Source: Parazoarcus communis SWub3 = DSM 12120
Lineage (GTDB): Bacteria; Pseudomonadota; Gammaproteobacteria; Burkholderiales; Rhodocyclaceae
Length of the DNA: 64,000 bases
Assembly (NCBI RefSeq): GCF_003226565.1
Contig: NZ_QKOE01000009.1
Location: 101,099 to 165,098 of the forward strand
Direction of reading: 5' to 3'
How positions within the stretch are numbered: position 1 is the stretch's first letter; every line of letters begins with the position of its first letter. The notes under the pieces are model-generated. The model searched no databases and was not told the DNA's origin. It saw nothing but the letters and a program-made list of their open reading frames with translations. Made by a program: the position numbers and the translations under genes. Below, piece by piece: positions 10,980 through 21,433 of the stretch.

Positions 10980-11723
10980 GTGGCGGCAAAACAACGGATC
11001 GAACAGCAAGCAGCCTGGGTGCTGCATACCTTGCCGTGGCGCGAGACCAGCCTGATTGTCGAGGTGTTTTCGATCGATCATGGCCGTGTTGCGCTGGCGG
11101 CCAAAGGCGCACGCCGGCCGATGTCACAGCTGCGTGGCGTGCTGATGGGGTTTCAGCCGCTACTGATGGACTGGTCTGGCGGAGGTGAGGTCAAGACCCT
11201 CATCCGCGCCGAGTGGCGAGGCGGCCAACCGCTGTTGGCCGGCAAGGCGTTGTTATGCGGCTACTATCTGAACGAGCTGATCGTGCAGCTCACCGCACGT
11301 GAAGACCCGCATCCAGTGTTATTTCAAGCATACGAGCTTGCGATGTCGGCACTTGCCCGAGGTGCGGAGTTGCCGCCAGTGCTGCGGCGTTTCGAACTGT
11401 CATTGCTGCACGAGCTGGGCTATGGCATTGCGCTTGAAGGCGAAGGGTTCGGAGCTGCATCCATCGAGGCCGATCAGTCCTACCTCTATATAATCGAGCA
11501 GGGACCGGTCGCGCTGGCTGATGTTGGCGGTGATGGGCTGAGTGCAGACGGCGAAGGCATTGTGCTTTCCGGCCAGACGCTCATTGATCTGTCTGCTGAT
11601 GACCTGTCCCGGCCGCAGACCCTGGCCGAATCCAAGCGCCTGCTGCGTGCATTGATCAACCACTATCTGGGCGGGCGTCCATTGCAGTCCCGCCGGGTCC
11701 TGAAGGAGTTGCTGGAGCTATAA
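10980..11723 (+). CDS. recO: DNA repair protein RecO
   Basis: This 247-residue protein begins at GTG 10980. The N-terminal OB fold is seen in WVLHTLPWRETSLIVEVFS and GRVALAAKGARRP, followed by the helical C-terminal domain (ELSLLHELGYG). RecO with RecF/RecR loads RecA on SSB-coated gaps. The zinc-binding cysteines of some RecO proteins are not apparent. pdxJ normally follows recO directly in such operons; here a toxin-antitoxin pair intervenes. Confidence 0.93.
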   Translation: MAAKQRIEQQAAWVLHTLPWRETSLIVEVFSIDHGRVALAAKGARRPMSQLRGVLMGFQPLLMDWSGGGEVKTLIRAEWRGGQPLLAGKALLCGYYLNELIVQLTAREDPHPVLFQAYELAMSALARGAELPPVLRRFELSLLHELGYGIALEGEGFGAASIEADQSYLYIIEQGPVALADVGGDGLSADGEGIVLSGQTLIDLSADDLSRPQTLAESKRLLRALINHYLGGRPLQSRRVLKELLEL

Positions 11724-11841
11724 ATGGCACCGGCCCTGGTCTCGGAAGACGTGCCTGTCGTGCGCGTTCCGGGCGCAGTGTGACCATCGGATTTTCTAAC
11801 ATGAGCTCAAGGTGCTTGGCCTCCACCAGAAACCAGTCAGA

Positions 11842-11867
11842 GGCGCCGATCTGTCGAGATCGGCGCC
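11842..11867. repeat. Perfect 11-bp inverted repeat
   Basis: GGCGCCGATCT and AGATCGGCGCC are separated by GTCG, giving a strong hairpin 118 bp after recO and before the vapBC pair. No T-run follows in either direction, so a simple intrinsic terminator is not supported. It could be an atypical terminator or the edge of a small insertion. Confidence 0.6.
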
Positions 11868-11975
11868 GGCACAGTCCCGTGTATTGTCTTTCGCCAGGGG
11901 GGACGGCGACGCTTTGATTGCATGCGCATCACAGGCGGTGCATACTGGAGTCGGTTTTGATGATGCGAGGTGCGT

Positions 11976-12179
11976 ATGAGAACCACTGTGACCATTGATG
12001 ATGCCCTGTATGAACAGGCGCTGGAAGTTGCCGACCCAACCATGGAAAAGGCAGACCTGTTCCGTGAGGCCATCAAAACTTTTGTCCGCATCCAGGCAGC
12101 CAAACGGCTTGCTTCCCTTGGTGCGGCCATGCCGGACATGCAGGATATTTCACGCCGCCGCGACGATACGCAAGGATGA
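11976..12179 (+). CDS. VapB-type antitoxin
   Basis: From the ATG at 11976 the protein has 67 residues: an N-terminal ribbon-helix-helix-like [19 protein letters not shown] followed by a helical tail rich in charged residues. This matches the VapB/type II antitoxin (DUF2191-like) family, which bind their own promoter and neutralise a PIN toxin. A GCGAGG lies just upstream of 11976, so I prefer this over the in-frame GTG at 11970. It overlaps the toxin start by 4 bp. Confidence 0.8.
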   Translation: MRTTVTIDDALYEQALEVADPTMEKADLFREAIKTFVRIQAAKRLASLGAAMPDMQDISRRRDDTQG

Positions 12180-12556
12180 AAGGGGTTCTCGTTGATACCT
12201 CGGTGTGGGTCGATCACTTCCGAAATCGCAACGATGCACTGGTCAAACTACTGACGTTTGATCTTGTGATGGTCCACCCGATGGTGTTGGGGGAAATCGC
12301 GTGTGGAACGCCGCCAAATCGGATTCAGACCTTAGCTGATCTGGAAAAATTGCAACAGACGCAACAGGCAAGCGTCCGTGAGGTCATGGCATTCGTCGAG
12401 CGAGAGCGCTTATTCGGGATGGGGTGCGGTGTGATAGACATGCAACTGCTGGCATCGACCATGATGACCCCAGGCGTTGAACTGTGGACGTTGGGCAAGC
12501 GCCTGTCTGTATTGGCGGAGCGTTTTGGCGTGATGCACCGGCCCATTCTTTATTGA
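12176..12556 (+). CDS. VapC-type PIN-domain toxin RNase
   Basis: This 126-residue PIN-domain protein has the acidic residues expected of a VapC: Asp7 ([11 protein letters not shown]), a conserved Glu in VLGEIACG, and Asp in VIDMQLLA. VapC toxins cleave tRNA or rRNA and are silenced by the upstream VapB. The ATGA overlap with the antitoxin gene is typical. The pair sits between recO and pdxJ and appears to be an acquired module; the chromosomal target is unknown. Confidence 0.85.
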   Translation: MKGVLVDTSVWVDHFRNRNDALVKLLTFDLVMVHPMVLGEIACGTPPNRIQTLADLEKLQQTQQASVREVMAFVERERLFGMGCGVIDMQLLASTMMTPGVELWTLGKRLSVLAERFGVMHRPILY

Positions 12557-12758
12557 AGGGAAATCGCACGACGTGCTCCACCTTAGCACCACGGAAGTGC
12601 CGCACTTGCTTGCGCTGTATGGCTGCTTCGGAAGCTAAAATAACTTCAGCAGGCTTGCTTTGAGTAGCTAGATGAGTAGTTAAGTCAGTCGGATTAATGT
12701 TTTCAATATTCCGTAAACACGGGCACTTCCGCCCAGTAACTAGAGAGTTGCAGGAACT

Positions 12759-13514
12759 GTGATCGAACTCGGTGTGAATATCGACCATGTGGCCACGCTG
12801 CGCCAGGCACGTCGTACCTGGGAGCCAGACCCGGTCTGGGCTGCGGTTGAAGCGCATCTCGGTGGCGCTGACGGCATCACCGTGCATTTGCGTGAGGATC
12901 GTCGCCATATCAATGACAGCGATGTGCGCAAGCTACGCGAGCTGACCCAGGTCAAGCTCAACCTGGAGATGGGGGCCACCGACGAAATGGTGGGCATTGC
13001 CTGTGCGCTCAAGCCGGAGATGGCAATGCTGGTGCCTGAGGGACGCAACGAGGTCACCACCGAGGGGGGGCTGGACGTGCTATCCCAGGAAGCCAGGCTC
13101 AAGGAGGTCATTGCGCGGCTGGCGGATGCTGGCATCATGACCAGTGTGTTCATCGATGCTGATGTCGCCCAGATCGAGGCAGCCGCCCGGATCGGCGCGC
13201 GCGTGTGCGAGGTGCATACCGGCCCTTATGCCCATGCCTTCCATGATGCCGGACGTGATGTGGAGAGTCCGGCGGTCGTTGCCGAACTGGCCAAGGTCGC
13301 AACGGCGGGCGAGGCGATCCGTGCGCTGGGGATGCGTTTCAACGCCGGTCATGCGCTCAACTATTACAATGTGCAGCCAATCGCCCGTTTGCCCGGCGTA
13401 CGGGAACTGCATATCGGCCATGCCATCGTCAGCCGTTCGGTGTTTACCGGTTTGCGTGCCGCAGTGGGTGAAATGAAGCGCCTGATGCGCGAGGCAGCAG
13501 GTTCGGTGCGTTAG
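12759..13514 (+). CDS. pdxJ: Pyridoxine 5'-phosphate synthase
   Basis: This 251-residue TIM-barrel enzyme starts at GTG 12759 with CAGGA at 12751-12755. Family motifs visible are [27 protein letters not shown] and the phosphate-binding end ([12 protein letters not shown]). It condenses aminoacetone phosphate and deoxyxylulose phosphate to pyridoxine phosphate. acpS follows by 12 bp. The 202 bp upstream hold no gene. Confidence 0.96.
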   Translation: MIELGVNIDHVATLRQARRTWEPDPVWAAVEAHLGGADGITVHLREDRRHINDSDVRKLRELTQVKLNLEMGATDEMVGIACALKPEMAMLVPEGRNEVTTEGGLDVLSQEARLKEVIARLADAGIMTSVFIDADVAQIEAAARIGARVCEVHTGPYAHAFHDAGRDVESPAVVAELAKVATAGEAIRALGMRFNAGHALNYYNVQPIARLPGVRELHIGHAIVSRSVFTGLRAAVGEMKRLMREAAGSVR

Positions 13515-13526
13515 CCGGGTGGCTGA

Positions 13527-13907
13527 ATGATTTACGGGATAGGCACCGATATTGTCCGGATTGATCGTCTGAGGCGTGCGCTGGAGCGGCATGGCGAGCG
13601 ATTCGCGCTGCGCATTCTGGCTGAGACCGAGCGCGCCGACTGGAAAGTCAGCGCCGATCCAGCGCGCTTTCTGGCCAAGCGCTTTGCTGCCAAGGAAGCT
13701 TTCGGCAAGGCCTTGGGCACGGGGGTCGCGGTACCCGCCACGCTGCATGCCGTAGCCGTGAGCCACGATGCGCTGGGCAAGCCGGTCTTCGCGTACGACG
13801 CACGTCTACAGTCTCACATGTCCGAACACGCCTTGAATGCGCACCTCAGCCTGAGCGACGAGACGGATACCGTCGTCGCCTTTGCCGTCATCGAGAGAAG
13901 ATCATGA
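13527..13907 (+). CDS. acpS: Holo-[acyl-carrier-protein] synthase
   Basis: This 126-residue enzyme shows the two AcpS signatures: GIGTDIVRIDR at the N-terminus with the Mg-binding Asp, and RFAAKEAFGKALGTG in the middle. It transfers 4'-phosphopantetheine from CoA to ACP. It lies between pdxJ and nagZ and overlaps the nagZ start by 4 bp. Confidence 0.95.
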   Translation: MIYGIGTDIVRIDRLRRALERHGERFALRILAETERADWKVSADPARFLAKRFAAKEAFGKALGTGVAVPATLHAVAVSHDALGKPVFAYDARLQSHMSEHALNAHLSLSDETDTVVAFAVIERRS

Positions 13908-15049
13908 GCGCAGTGCGCAAACTTCCCCGTGGCCCGGTCATGATTGACGTGGCTGGCACCGAGTTGTCGGATGACGAGCGTGAGCGGCTGTGCGATCCGC
14001 TGGTGGGCGGGGTGATCCTGTTTGCACGCAATTTTACCGGGTCGGAGCAGCTTGGCGCGCTTACCGCAAGCATCCGGGCGCTGCGTGAGCCGACGCTGAT
14101 CATTGCAGTCGATCACGAAGGGGGTCGGGTGCAGCGCTTCCGCAAGGATGGTTTCACGCCTCTGCCGGCAATGCGCACGCTGGGCCGGTTGTGGGACCAA
14201 GATCACGTTGCGGCTCTGGATGCGGCACGTGCGACCGGCCAGGTGCTGGCCTGGGAGCTGCTTGCACATGGGGTGGACCTGAGCTTCACGCCGGTGCTTG
14301 ATCTTGATTACGGCGTCAGCCGGGCGATTGGCAATCGCGCGTTTCATCGTGATCCGCAAGCTGTGGCAGCGCTGGCCCAGGCGCTTGTAGCCGGCATGGC
14401 CGAGGCAGGAATGGGGTGTGTCGGCAAGCATTTTCCCGGGCATGGTTATGTCGAAGCCGACTCGCATCACGAGGTGCCGGTCGATGCGCGTGACTTCGAT
14501 ACCCTGTGGGCTCACGATATTGCACCGTATCGCCACCGGCTCGGCCGCCAGCTGACTGGGGTGATGCCGGCCCATGTGATTTACCCCGTTGCAGATCCGT
14601 CACCGCAGCCGCAACCTGCCGGGTTCTCGCCGTTCTGGTTAAAGGACGTGCTGCGTCAAAGGCTGGGGTTTCAGGGATTGATCTTCAGTGACGATCTGAA
14701 CATGGAAGGCGCGCGCGTTGCGGGTGACATCGTCGGTCGCGCCATGGCGGCTTACGATGCAGGTTGCGACATGCTGCTGGTGTGCAATCGCCCTGATCTG
14801 GCAGCAGAACTGCTGGATCGTTGGGCTCCAGTGCTCGATCCCGCCAACCTGCGGCGCCTCGAGCGCGCCTTGCCCTCTTCGGTACGGGCTCCGTGGCTGG
14901 CTGACCCGTTTGCGCTCGAACTGCATGGCCCGTATCTGAAAGCGCGCGAACAGGTGGTTGCGGTGGACGTCGGGGACGATGCCGGTCCGTCGATGACGGC
15001 GGCGCAGATCGGCATGCAGCGTACCGAGTTGCTGAACGGACATGGCTGA
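13904..15049 (+). CDS. nagZ: Beta-N-acetylhexosaminidase (GH3)
   Basis: This 381-residue GH3 enzyme has the signature KHFPGHG (about residue 177), the catalytic His loop following it, and the nucleophile in FSDDLNMEGA. It removes GlcNAc from anhydro-muropeptides in cytoplasmic wall recycling. The last ~40 residues form a tail beyond the usual NagZ length. It overlaps acpS by 4 bp and uvrC by 8 bp. Confidence 0.94.
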   Translation: MSAVRKLPRGPVMIDVAGTELSDDERERLCDPLVGGVILFARNFTGSEQLGALTASIRALREPTLIIAVDHEGGRVQRFRKDGFTPLPAMRTLGRLWDQDHVAALDAARATGQVLAWELLAHGVDLSFTPVLDLDYGVSRAIGNRAFHRDPQAVAALAQALVAGMAEAGMGCVGKHFPGHGYVEADSHHEVPVDARDFDTLWAHDIAPYRHRLGRQLTGVMPAHVIYPVADPSPQPQPAGFSPFWLKDVLRQRLGFQGLIFSDDLNMEGARVAGDIVGRAMAAYDAGCDMLLVCNRPDLAAELLDRWAPVLDPANLRRLERALPSSVRAPWLADPFALELHGPYLKAREQVVAVDVGDDAGPSMTAAQIGMQRTELLNGHG

Positions 15050-16859
15050 CAGTCAATCAGGCCAGGGCTTCGACGCCAAGGCCTTTCTGCGTACCGTACC
15101 TGAAGAGCCTGGCGTCTATCGAATGATCGGCGTAGACGACAAGGTGCTGTACGTCGGAAAGGCCAAGAACCTGAAGCGTCGGGTATCGAACTACTTCCAG
15201 CGCACCCAGCCCAGTCCTCGCATTGCAATGATGGTGGCGCAGATCGTTCGGGTCGACGTTACGCCGACGCGCTCGGAAGCGGAAGCGCTGATTCTCGAAA
15301 ACAACCTGATCAAGAGTCTGGCGCCGCGCTACAACATCCTGTTCCGCGACGACAAGACCTACCCCTATATCGAGATCTCCGGCGACGCCTTTCCGCGCCT
15401 TGCCTATCATCGTGGTGCATTTGCCAAGGGGGCACGCTATTTTGGCCCGTTCCCCAATGCCTATGCGGTGCGCGAGAGCATTCACCTGCTGCAGAAGACC
15501 TTCCAGCTGCGTACCTGCGAGAACACGGTGTTCCAGAACCGTTCGCGGCCCTGTTTGCTGAACCAGATCAAGCGCTGTTCCGGGCCCTGCGTCGACCTCA
15601 TCGATGCCGACAGCTACGCTGCTGACGTGAAGCTGGCTACCCGGTTTCTCGACGGACAAGCCAGCGAGGTCATCGATGACCTCACCACACGCATGCAGGC
15701 TGCAGCAGATCGGCTTGCATTTGAGGAAGCCGCAGCCTGCCGGGATCAGGTGCGGGTGCTGCAGGCGGTGCTTCACCGCCAGTTTGTCGACAGCCGCAAG
15801 GACGAAGATGTGGACATCCTGGCTGCAGTCGAACAGGATGGTACGGTGTGCATCAACATCGCCATGGTGCGTGGTGGCCGTCACCTGGGGGACCGTCCGC
15901 AGTTCCCATCGGGGGCGGCAGTTGCTGGGGCTCAGGACGCCTTGCTGGCCTTTGTCGAGCAACACTATGCCGAACATCCCATTCCAGCCCGCATCCTGCT
16001 GAATCAGGCGCTTGATCCAATCAGGGAGGCATTTGCCGAACTCAGCGAGCGCCCCCCAGGTGTGCTTGCGCCGCGTTATGCGGCGGAGAAGGCCTGGATG
16101 GAAATGGCGGAAAAGAATGCAGGTCTTGCCATTCAGGCGCGCGCGCGCGATACCGGGCGCATCGCCCAGCGTCTGGAGGCCTTGCGCGATGCGCTGGACT
16201 TGCTCGAGGCGCCGCAACGCATCGAGTGCTTCGATATCAGTCACACCATGGGCGAAGCCACGGTTGCCTCCTGCGTCGTTTGCGAGTCGGGGGCCATGAA
16301 GCGTGCCGATTACCGTCGTTACAACATCAGCGGCATTACGCCAGGCGATGACTTCGCTGCCATGCGTCAGGTGCTCGAGCGCCGCTACGGGAAGATTGCC
16401 GCAGGTGAGGGTCAGTGTCCTGACCTGATCCTGATCGACGGTGGCAAGGGACAGGTCAGCGCCGCTGCTGCCATTCTGGCCGAAGTCGGGCTGGAGCAGG
16501 TCGCCATGGTCGGTGTGGCCAAGGGAGAGGGCCGCAAAGCCGGGCTGGAAACCCTGATCTTTCCCGATGGGCGCGAGGGCTTGGCGCTGGGTGGTGCGTC
16601 GGCGGCACTGCATCTGATCATTGAGATCCGCGATGAAGCGCACCGTTTTGCGATCACCGGGCACCGCGCCCAGCGTGGAAAGGCGCGCATCGGTTCCAGG
16701 CTGGATGACATCCCCGGTGTAGGGCCGGCGCGGCGGCGCAACCTGTTGGCTGCGTTTGGCGGGCTCGACGGCGTACGCAACGCCACCGTCGAGGATCTGT
16801 GCAGGGTCGAGGGCGTCAGTCGCAAGCTGGCCGAGGATATACACGCGGCGCTGCGCTGA
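15042..16859 (+). CDS. uvrC: Excinuclease ABC subunit C
   Basis: This 605-residue protein shows the GIY-YIG nuclease (PGVYRMIGVDDKVLYVGKAK, residues about 22-41), a central UVR motif (AFEEAAACRDQVRVL), the RNase H-like second nuclease domain (ECFDISHTMGEATVAS, LILIDGGKGQVSAA) and a C-terminal helix-hairpin-helix pair (DDIPGVGPARRRNLL). It makes both incisions of nucleotide excision repair. Its start lies inside the nagZ end. Confidence 0.97.
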   Translation: MADSQSGQGFDAKAFLRTVPEEPGVYRMIGVDDKVLYVGKAKNLKRRVSNYFQRTQPSPRIAMMVAQIVRVDVTPTRSEAEALILENNLIKSLAPRYNILFRDDKTYPYIEISGDAFPRLAYHRGAFAKGARYFGPFPNAYAVRESIHLLQKTFQLRTCENTVFQNRSRPCLLNQIKRCSGPCVDLIDADSYAADVKLATRFLDGQASEVIDDLTTRMQAAADRLAFEEAAACRDQVRVLQAVLHRQFVDSRKDEDVDILAAVEQDGTVCINIAMVRGGRHLGDRPQFPSGAAVAGAQDALLAFVEQHYAEHPIPARILLNQALDPIREAFAELSERPPGVLAPRYAAEKAWMEMAEKNAGLAIQARARDTGRIAQRLEALRDALDLLEAPQRIECFDISHTMGEATVASCVVCESGAMKRADYRRYNISGITPGDDFAAMRQVLERRYGKIAAGEGQCPDLILIDGGKGQVSAAAAILAEVGLEQVAMVGVAKGEGRKAGLETLIFPDGREGLALGGASAALHLIIEIRDEAHRFAITGHRAQRGKARIGSRLDDIPGVGPARRRNLLAAFGGLDGVRNATVEDLCRVEGVSRKLAEDIHAALR

Positions 16860-16901
16860 CCGCCGCCCTTAACTCAGCCAGCCTTTGGCAATCCGGTTGT
16901 T

Positions 16902-17480
16902 TCAGCCGAAGGGCGCGATCCCGAACAGCATGACGTGAAGGTGCTTTGCAAACACGCCCCAGGCACCGACGCCGACGATCAGCACAATGAAGTCCCGTGA
17001 CCAGCGGCCAGCGGAACGCGGAGTGGCTTGTACGCGATCGCGCTTGCGGGCGCTGGAGAAACAGGCGATGGACCACACTAGAAAGCTGCCAAACAGCAGC
17101 AGGTCGGCCAGTGTGCCATTGGCAAACAGATGTGCAGCCGCCCAGAGCTTGACGCCCAGCACCATCGGATGACCAAGTGCGGCCTTCAAGCGTGAGCCGG
17201 GAACATAGGCGGCAACCAGCAAGATGAAGGCGGGCAGGGTCAGCAAGGCAGCAAGGTGGCGCGTCCATACCGGAGGATGCCAGAGGTAGACCGGATCAAG
17301 CCGGGTCTGGGCATAACCCCAGATGATCAGGCCCAGGCCGATGATCGACACAATCGAGTAGGCAAGCTTCCACTTCTTTTCGCCGTAGTGAGCGATGTAT
17401 TGCGCACGATTGGCCTCGGCAAAGATTCGGCTCGAATGGGTACTCAGGAACAGAAACAGGCCGATGATCAGCGCGGTCAT
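16902..17480 (-). CDS. NnrU-like integral membrane protein
   Basis: From ATG 17480, with GGAG upstream, the protein has 192 residues and about six hydrophobic helices, starting with MTALIIGLFLFLSTHSSRIF. The GHPMVLGVKLWAAAHLFANG segment is typical of NnrU/isoprenylcysteine-methyltransferase-like membrane proteins. NnrU was named from denitrification clusters, but none is nearby, so the biochemical role is unknown. It converges on uvrC. Confidence 0.82.
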   Translation of the reverse strand: MTALIIGLFLFLSTHSSRIFAEANRAQYIAHYGEKKWKLAYSIVSIIGLGLIIWGYAQTRLDPVYLWHPPVWTRHLAALLTLPAFILLVAAYVPGSRLKAALGHPMVLGVKLWAAAHLFANGTLADLLLFGSFLVWSIACFSSARKRDRVQATPRSAGRWSRDFIVLIVGVGAWGVFAKHLHVMLFGIAPFG

Positions 17481-17574
17481 CAGGAAACTCCAAAATGGGT
17501 GAGATAAGTGGGGCGACCGCCATCTGACGTCCCGGCATCGGACCACGACAGCCCCATACAGTTGCATCCCATAT

Positions 17575-17610
17575 ATAAAAAAGGGGATGTCCGTTACCGG
17601 TCATCCCCTT
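17575..17610 (-). terminator. Intrinsic terminator of icd
   Basis: Read on the minus strand, AAGGGGATG and CATCCCCTT form a 9-bp stem with a 12-nt loop followed by a run of six T. It lies 37 bp after the icd stop. Confidence 0.9.
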
Positions 17611-17646
17611 GCATGCCGACCGCCAGCGAAGCCGGCGGTGGTCAGC

Positions 17647-19884
<2,238 letters not shown>

Positions 19885-20454
19885 TGAATCCCCCTCGATT
19901 TTGGTCTTCTGACGATGACCCGATCGCGACCCCCTGTCGCTCCGGGTCAGACTGACAATACTCCTGCAGCCGGTTCGGGAGCCAACGGGCACTGCCCTAC
20001 CGGTGTTGCAAGTGGCGCAGTTGCCCGATGCTGTCCAAGCGTCCGTCTCCCGGGCATGTGGCCATGCCGAAGTCGAACTCTTATATCAGATGCAACGGAA
20101 CACCTCTGCGCTTGGATCGTGATTGTAGTCCTCAGAGGCCGTTCTCTGCACGTGAACTCCGGTTTCATCTTGCGAAATTTGTTGTCTCCATGGATTGCGA
20201 GCGTCGCGCCGACTGGCCCGCGTGGGCCAAGGGAAGGGTAGAGCGATGTTTCGTTCGGGATTACACGGGTAAATGACCGGGCGTTGAGACTGCCCCCTGC
20301 CGGTAGTGTTCGAAGACGTATGATCGCCGATCGAGCATCGGGAATGCGCGGCTCGACTTTTTTGTACCGGACCGCAACGTAACGCTGGGGAGCATCGCCG
20401 CCTGCCGCTGATATACTCTTCGCGTAATAAACAGTACGCCGTCCGGCCGGCCTC
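19885..20454. other. Intergenic region between divergent icd and pgsA
   Basis: I see no convincing gene in these 570 bp. Promoters for both flanking genes are expected. A TATACT at 20412-20417 could be a pgsA -10 but lacks a good -35. Confidence 0.5.
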
Positions 20455-21027
20455 ATGATCAACATTCCCAATACGCTTACCTGGGCGCGAATTGCGCTGA
20501 TTCCGATCTTTGTCGGGATCTTCTATCTGCCCGACAGCTGGGTCAGTCCGACGCAGAAGAACCTCTTCGCCACTTCGGTCTTCATCATCGCGGCGATCAC
20601 CGACTGGTTTGATGGTTACCTGGCGCGGGCCCTGCAGCAGACTTCCGCGTTTGGCGCCTTTCTCGATCCTGTGGCGGACAAGCTGATGGTGGCTGCCGCG
20701 CTGATCCTGCTGGTTCAGCTGGCACGTGTGGATGCCATCATCGCCGTCATCATCATCGGTCGGGAAATCACCATTTCGGCGTTGCGCGAATGGATGGCGA
20801 GGGTGGGGGAGTCGGCCAGCGTGGCGGTTGCCTATATCGGCAAACTGAAAACTGCAGCACAGATGACAGCGATTCCGCTCCTGCTATACAATGCGCCCCT
20901 GTTGTCGATTGACCTCCGCGAAGTAGGCAGCATCTTGATCTACATTGCGGCGGCACTGACGCTCTGGTCGATGGGGTATTACCTTCATCGGGCGATGCCA
21001 AAGCTGGCAAAGCACATGGATCGTTAG
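20455..21027 (+). CDS. pgsA: CDP-diacylglycerol-glycerol-3-phosphate 3-phosphatidyltransferase
   Basis: This 190-residue membrane enzyme has the CDP-alcohol phosphotransferase signature (DWFDGYLAR, then GAFLDPVADK, residues about 58-85) and four to five hydrophobic helices. It makes phosphatidylglycerol phosphate from CDP-diacylglycerol. The ribosome-binding site is weak. It lies upstream of a tRNA operon that has its own promoter. Confidence 0.93.
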   Translation: MINIPNTLTWARIALIPIFVGIFYLPDSWVSPTQKNLFATSVFIIAAITDWFDGYLARALQQTSAFGAFLDPVADKLMVAAALILLVQLARVDAIIAVIIIGREITISALREWMARVGESASVAVAYIGKLKTAAQMTAIPLLLYNAPLLSIDLREVGSILIYIAAALTLWSMGYYLHRAMPKLAKHMDR

Positions 21028-21046
21028 AAAAACTTTTCAAATAAAG

Positions 21047-21074
21047 TTGACACACAGAAAAAGCCGTCTATAAT
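21047..21074 (+). promoter_or_regulatory. Near-consensus sigma-70 promoter of the tRNA operon
   Basis: TTGACA at 21047-21052 and TATAAT at 21069-21074 are separated by 16 bp. A GC-rich stretch follows the -10, as in stringently controlled stable-RNA promoters. The first tRNA begins 15 bp later. Confidence 0.93.
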
Positions 21075-21089
21075 GGCGGTCTTCCCAGA

Positions 21090-21165
21090 GCGGGAGTAGC
21101 TCAGTTGGTAGAGCGCAACCTTGCCAAGGTTGAGGTCGCGAGTTCGAGACTCGTCTCCCGCTCCA
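21090..21165 (+). tRNA. tRNA-Gly(GCC), first copy
   Basis: This 76-nt cloverleaf has acceptor arms GCGGGAG/CTCCCGC, an anticodon loop TTGCCAA (GCC), GTTCGAGAC in the T arm and an encoded CCA. It is identical to the copy at 21313-21388. Confidence 0.97.
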
Positions 21166-21230
21166 AAGATTCAGGGTCAGGTGCTTGCACCGGATCGAGG
21201 CGCCAGCAGGTGCCGACCTAAGCAGTACAA

Positions 21231-21304
21231 GGCGCGATAGCAAAGCGGTTATGCACCGGATTGCAAATCCGTGTAGGTCGGTTCGACTCCGGCTCGCGCC
21301 TCCA
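21231..21304 (+). tRNA. tRNA-Cys(GCA)
   Basis: This 74-nt cloverleaf has acceptor arms GGCGCGA/TCGCGCC, an anticodon loop TTGCAAA (GCA) and an encoded CCA. It stands between two identical tRNA-Gly genes and is presumably co-transcribed with them. Confidence 0.97.
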
Positions 21305-21312
21305 GCGGTTTT

Positions 21313-21388
21313 GCGGGAGTAGCTCAGTTGGTAGAGCGCAACCTTGCCAAGGTTGAGGTCGCGAGTTCGAGACTCGTCTCCCGCTCCA
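21313..21388 (+). tRNA. tRNA-Gly(GCC), second copy
   Basis: This copy is identical over all 76 nt to 21090-21165, including the encoded CCA. It is only 8 bp after tRNA-Cys and 4 bp before a strong terminator. Confidence 0.97.
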
Positions 21389-21392
21389 AATC

Positions 21393-21427
21393 AAAGGCCG
21401 GACAAGTTAATCTTGTCCGGCCTTTTT
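21393..21427 (+). terminator. Intrinsic terminator of the tRNA operon
   Basis: AAAGGCCGGACAAG and CTTGTCCGGCCTTT form a 14-bp stem around a 5-nt loop, ending in a T-run. Confidence 0.95.
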
Positions 21428-21433
21428 CACTTG

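Noticed and set aside
15057..16844. A ~595-codon open frame antisense to uvrC
   Set aside because: Long antisense frames are expected in high-G+C coding DNA; the translation has no domain pattern and uvrC is unmistakable.
20028..20276. A rightward 82-codon frame upstream of pgsA
   Set aside because: No ribosome-binding site, no recognisable sequence character and Arg/Cys-rich composition.
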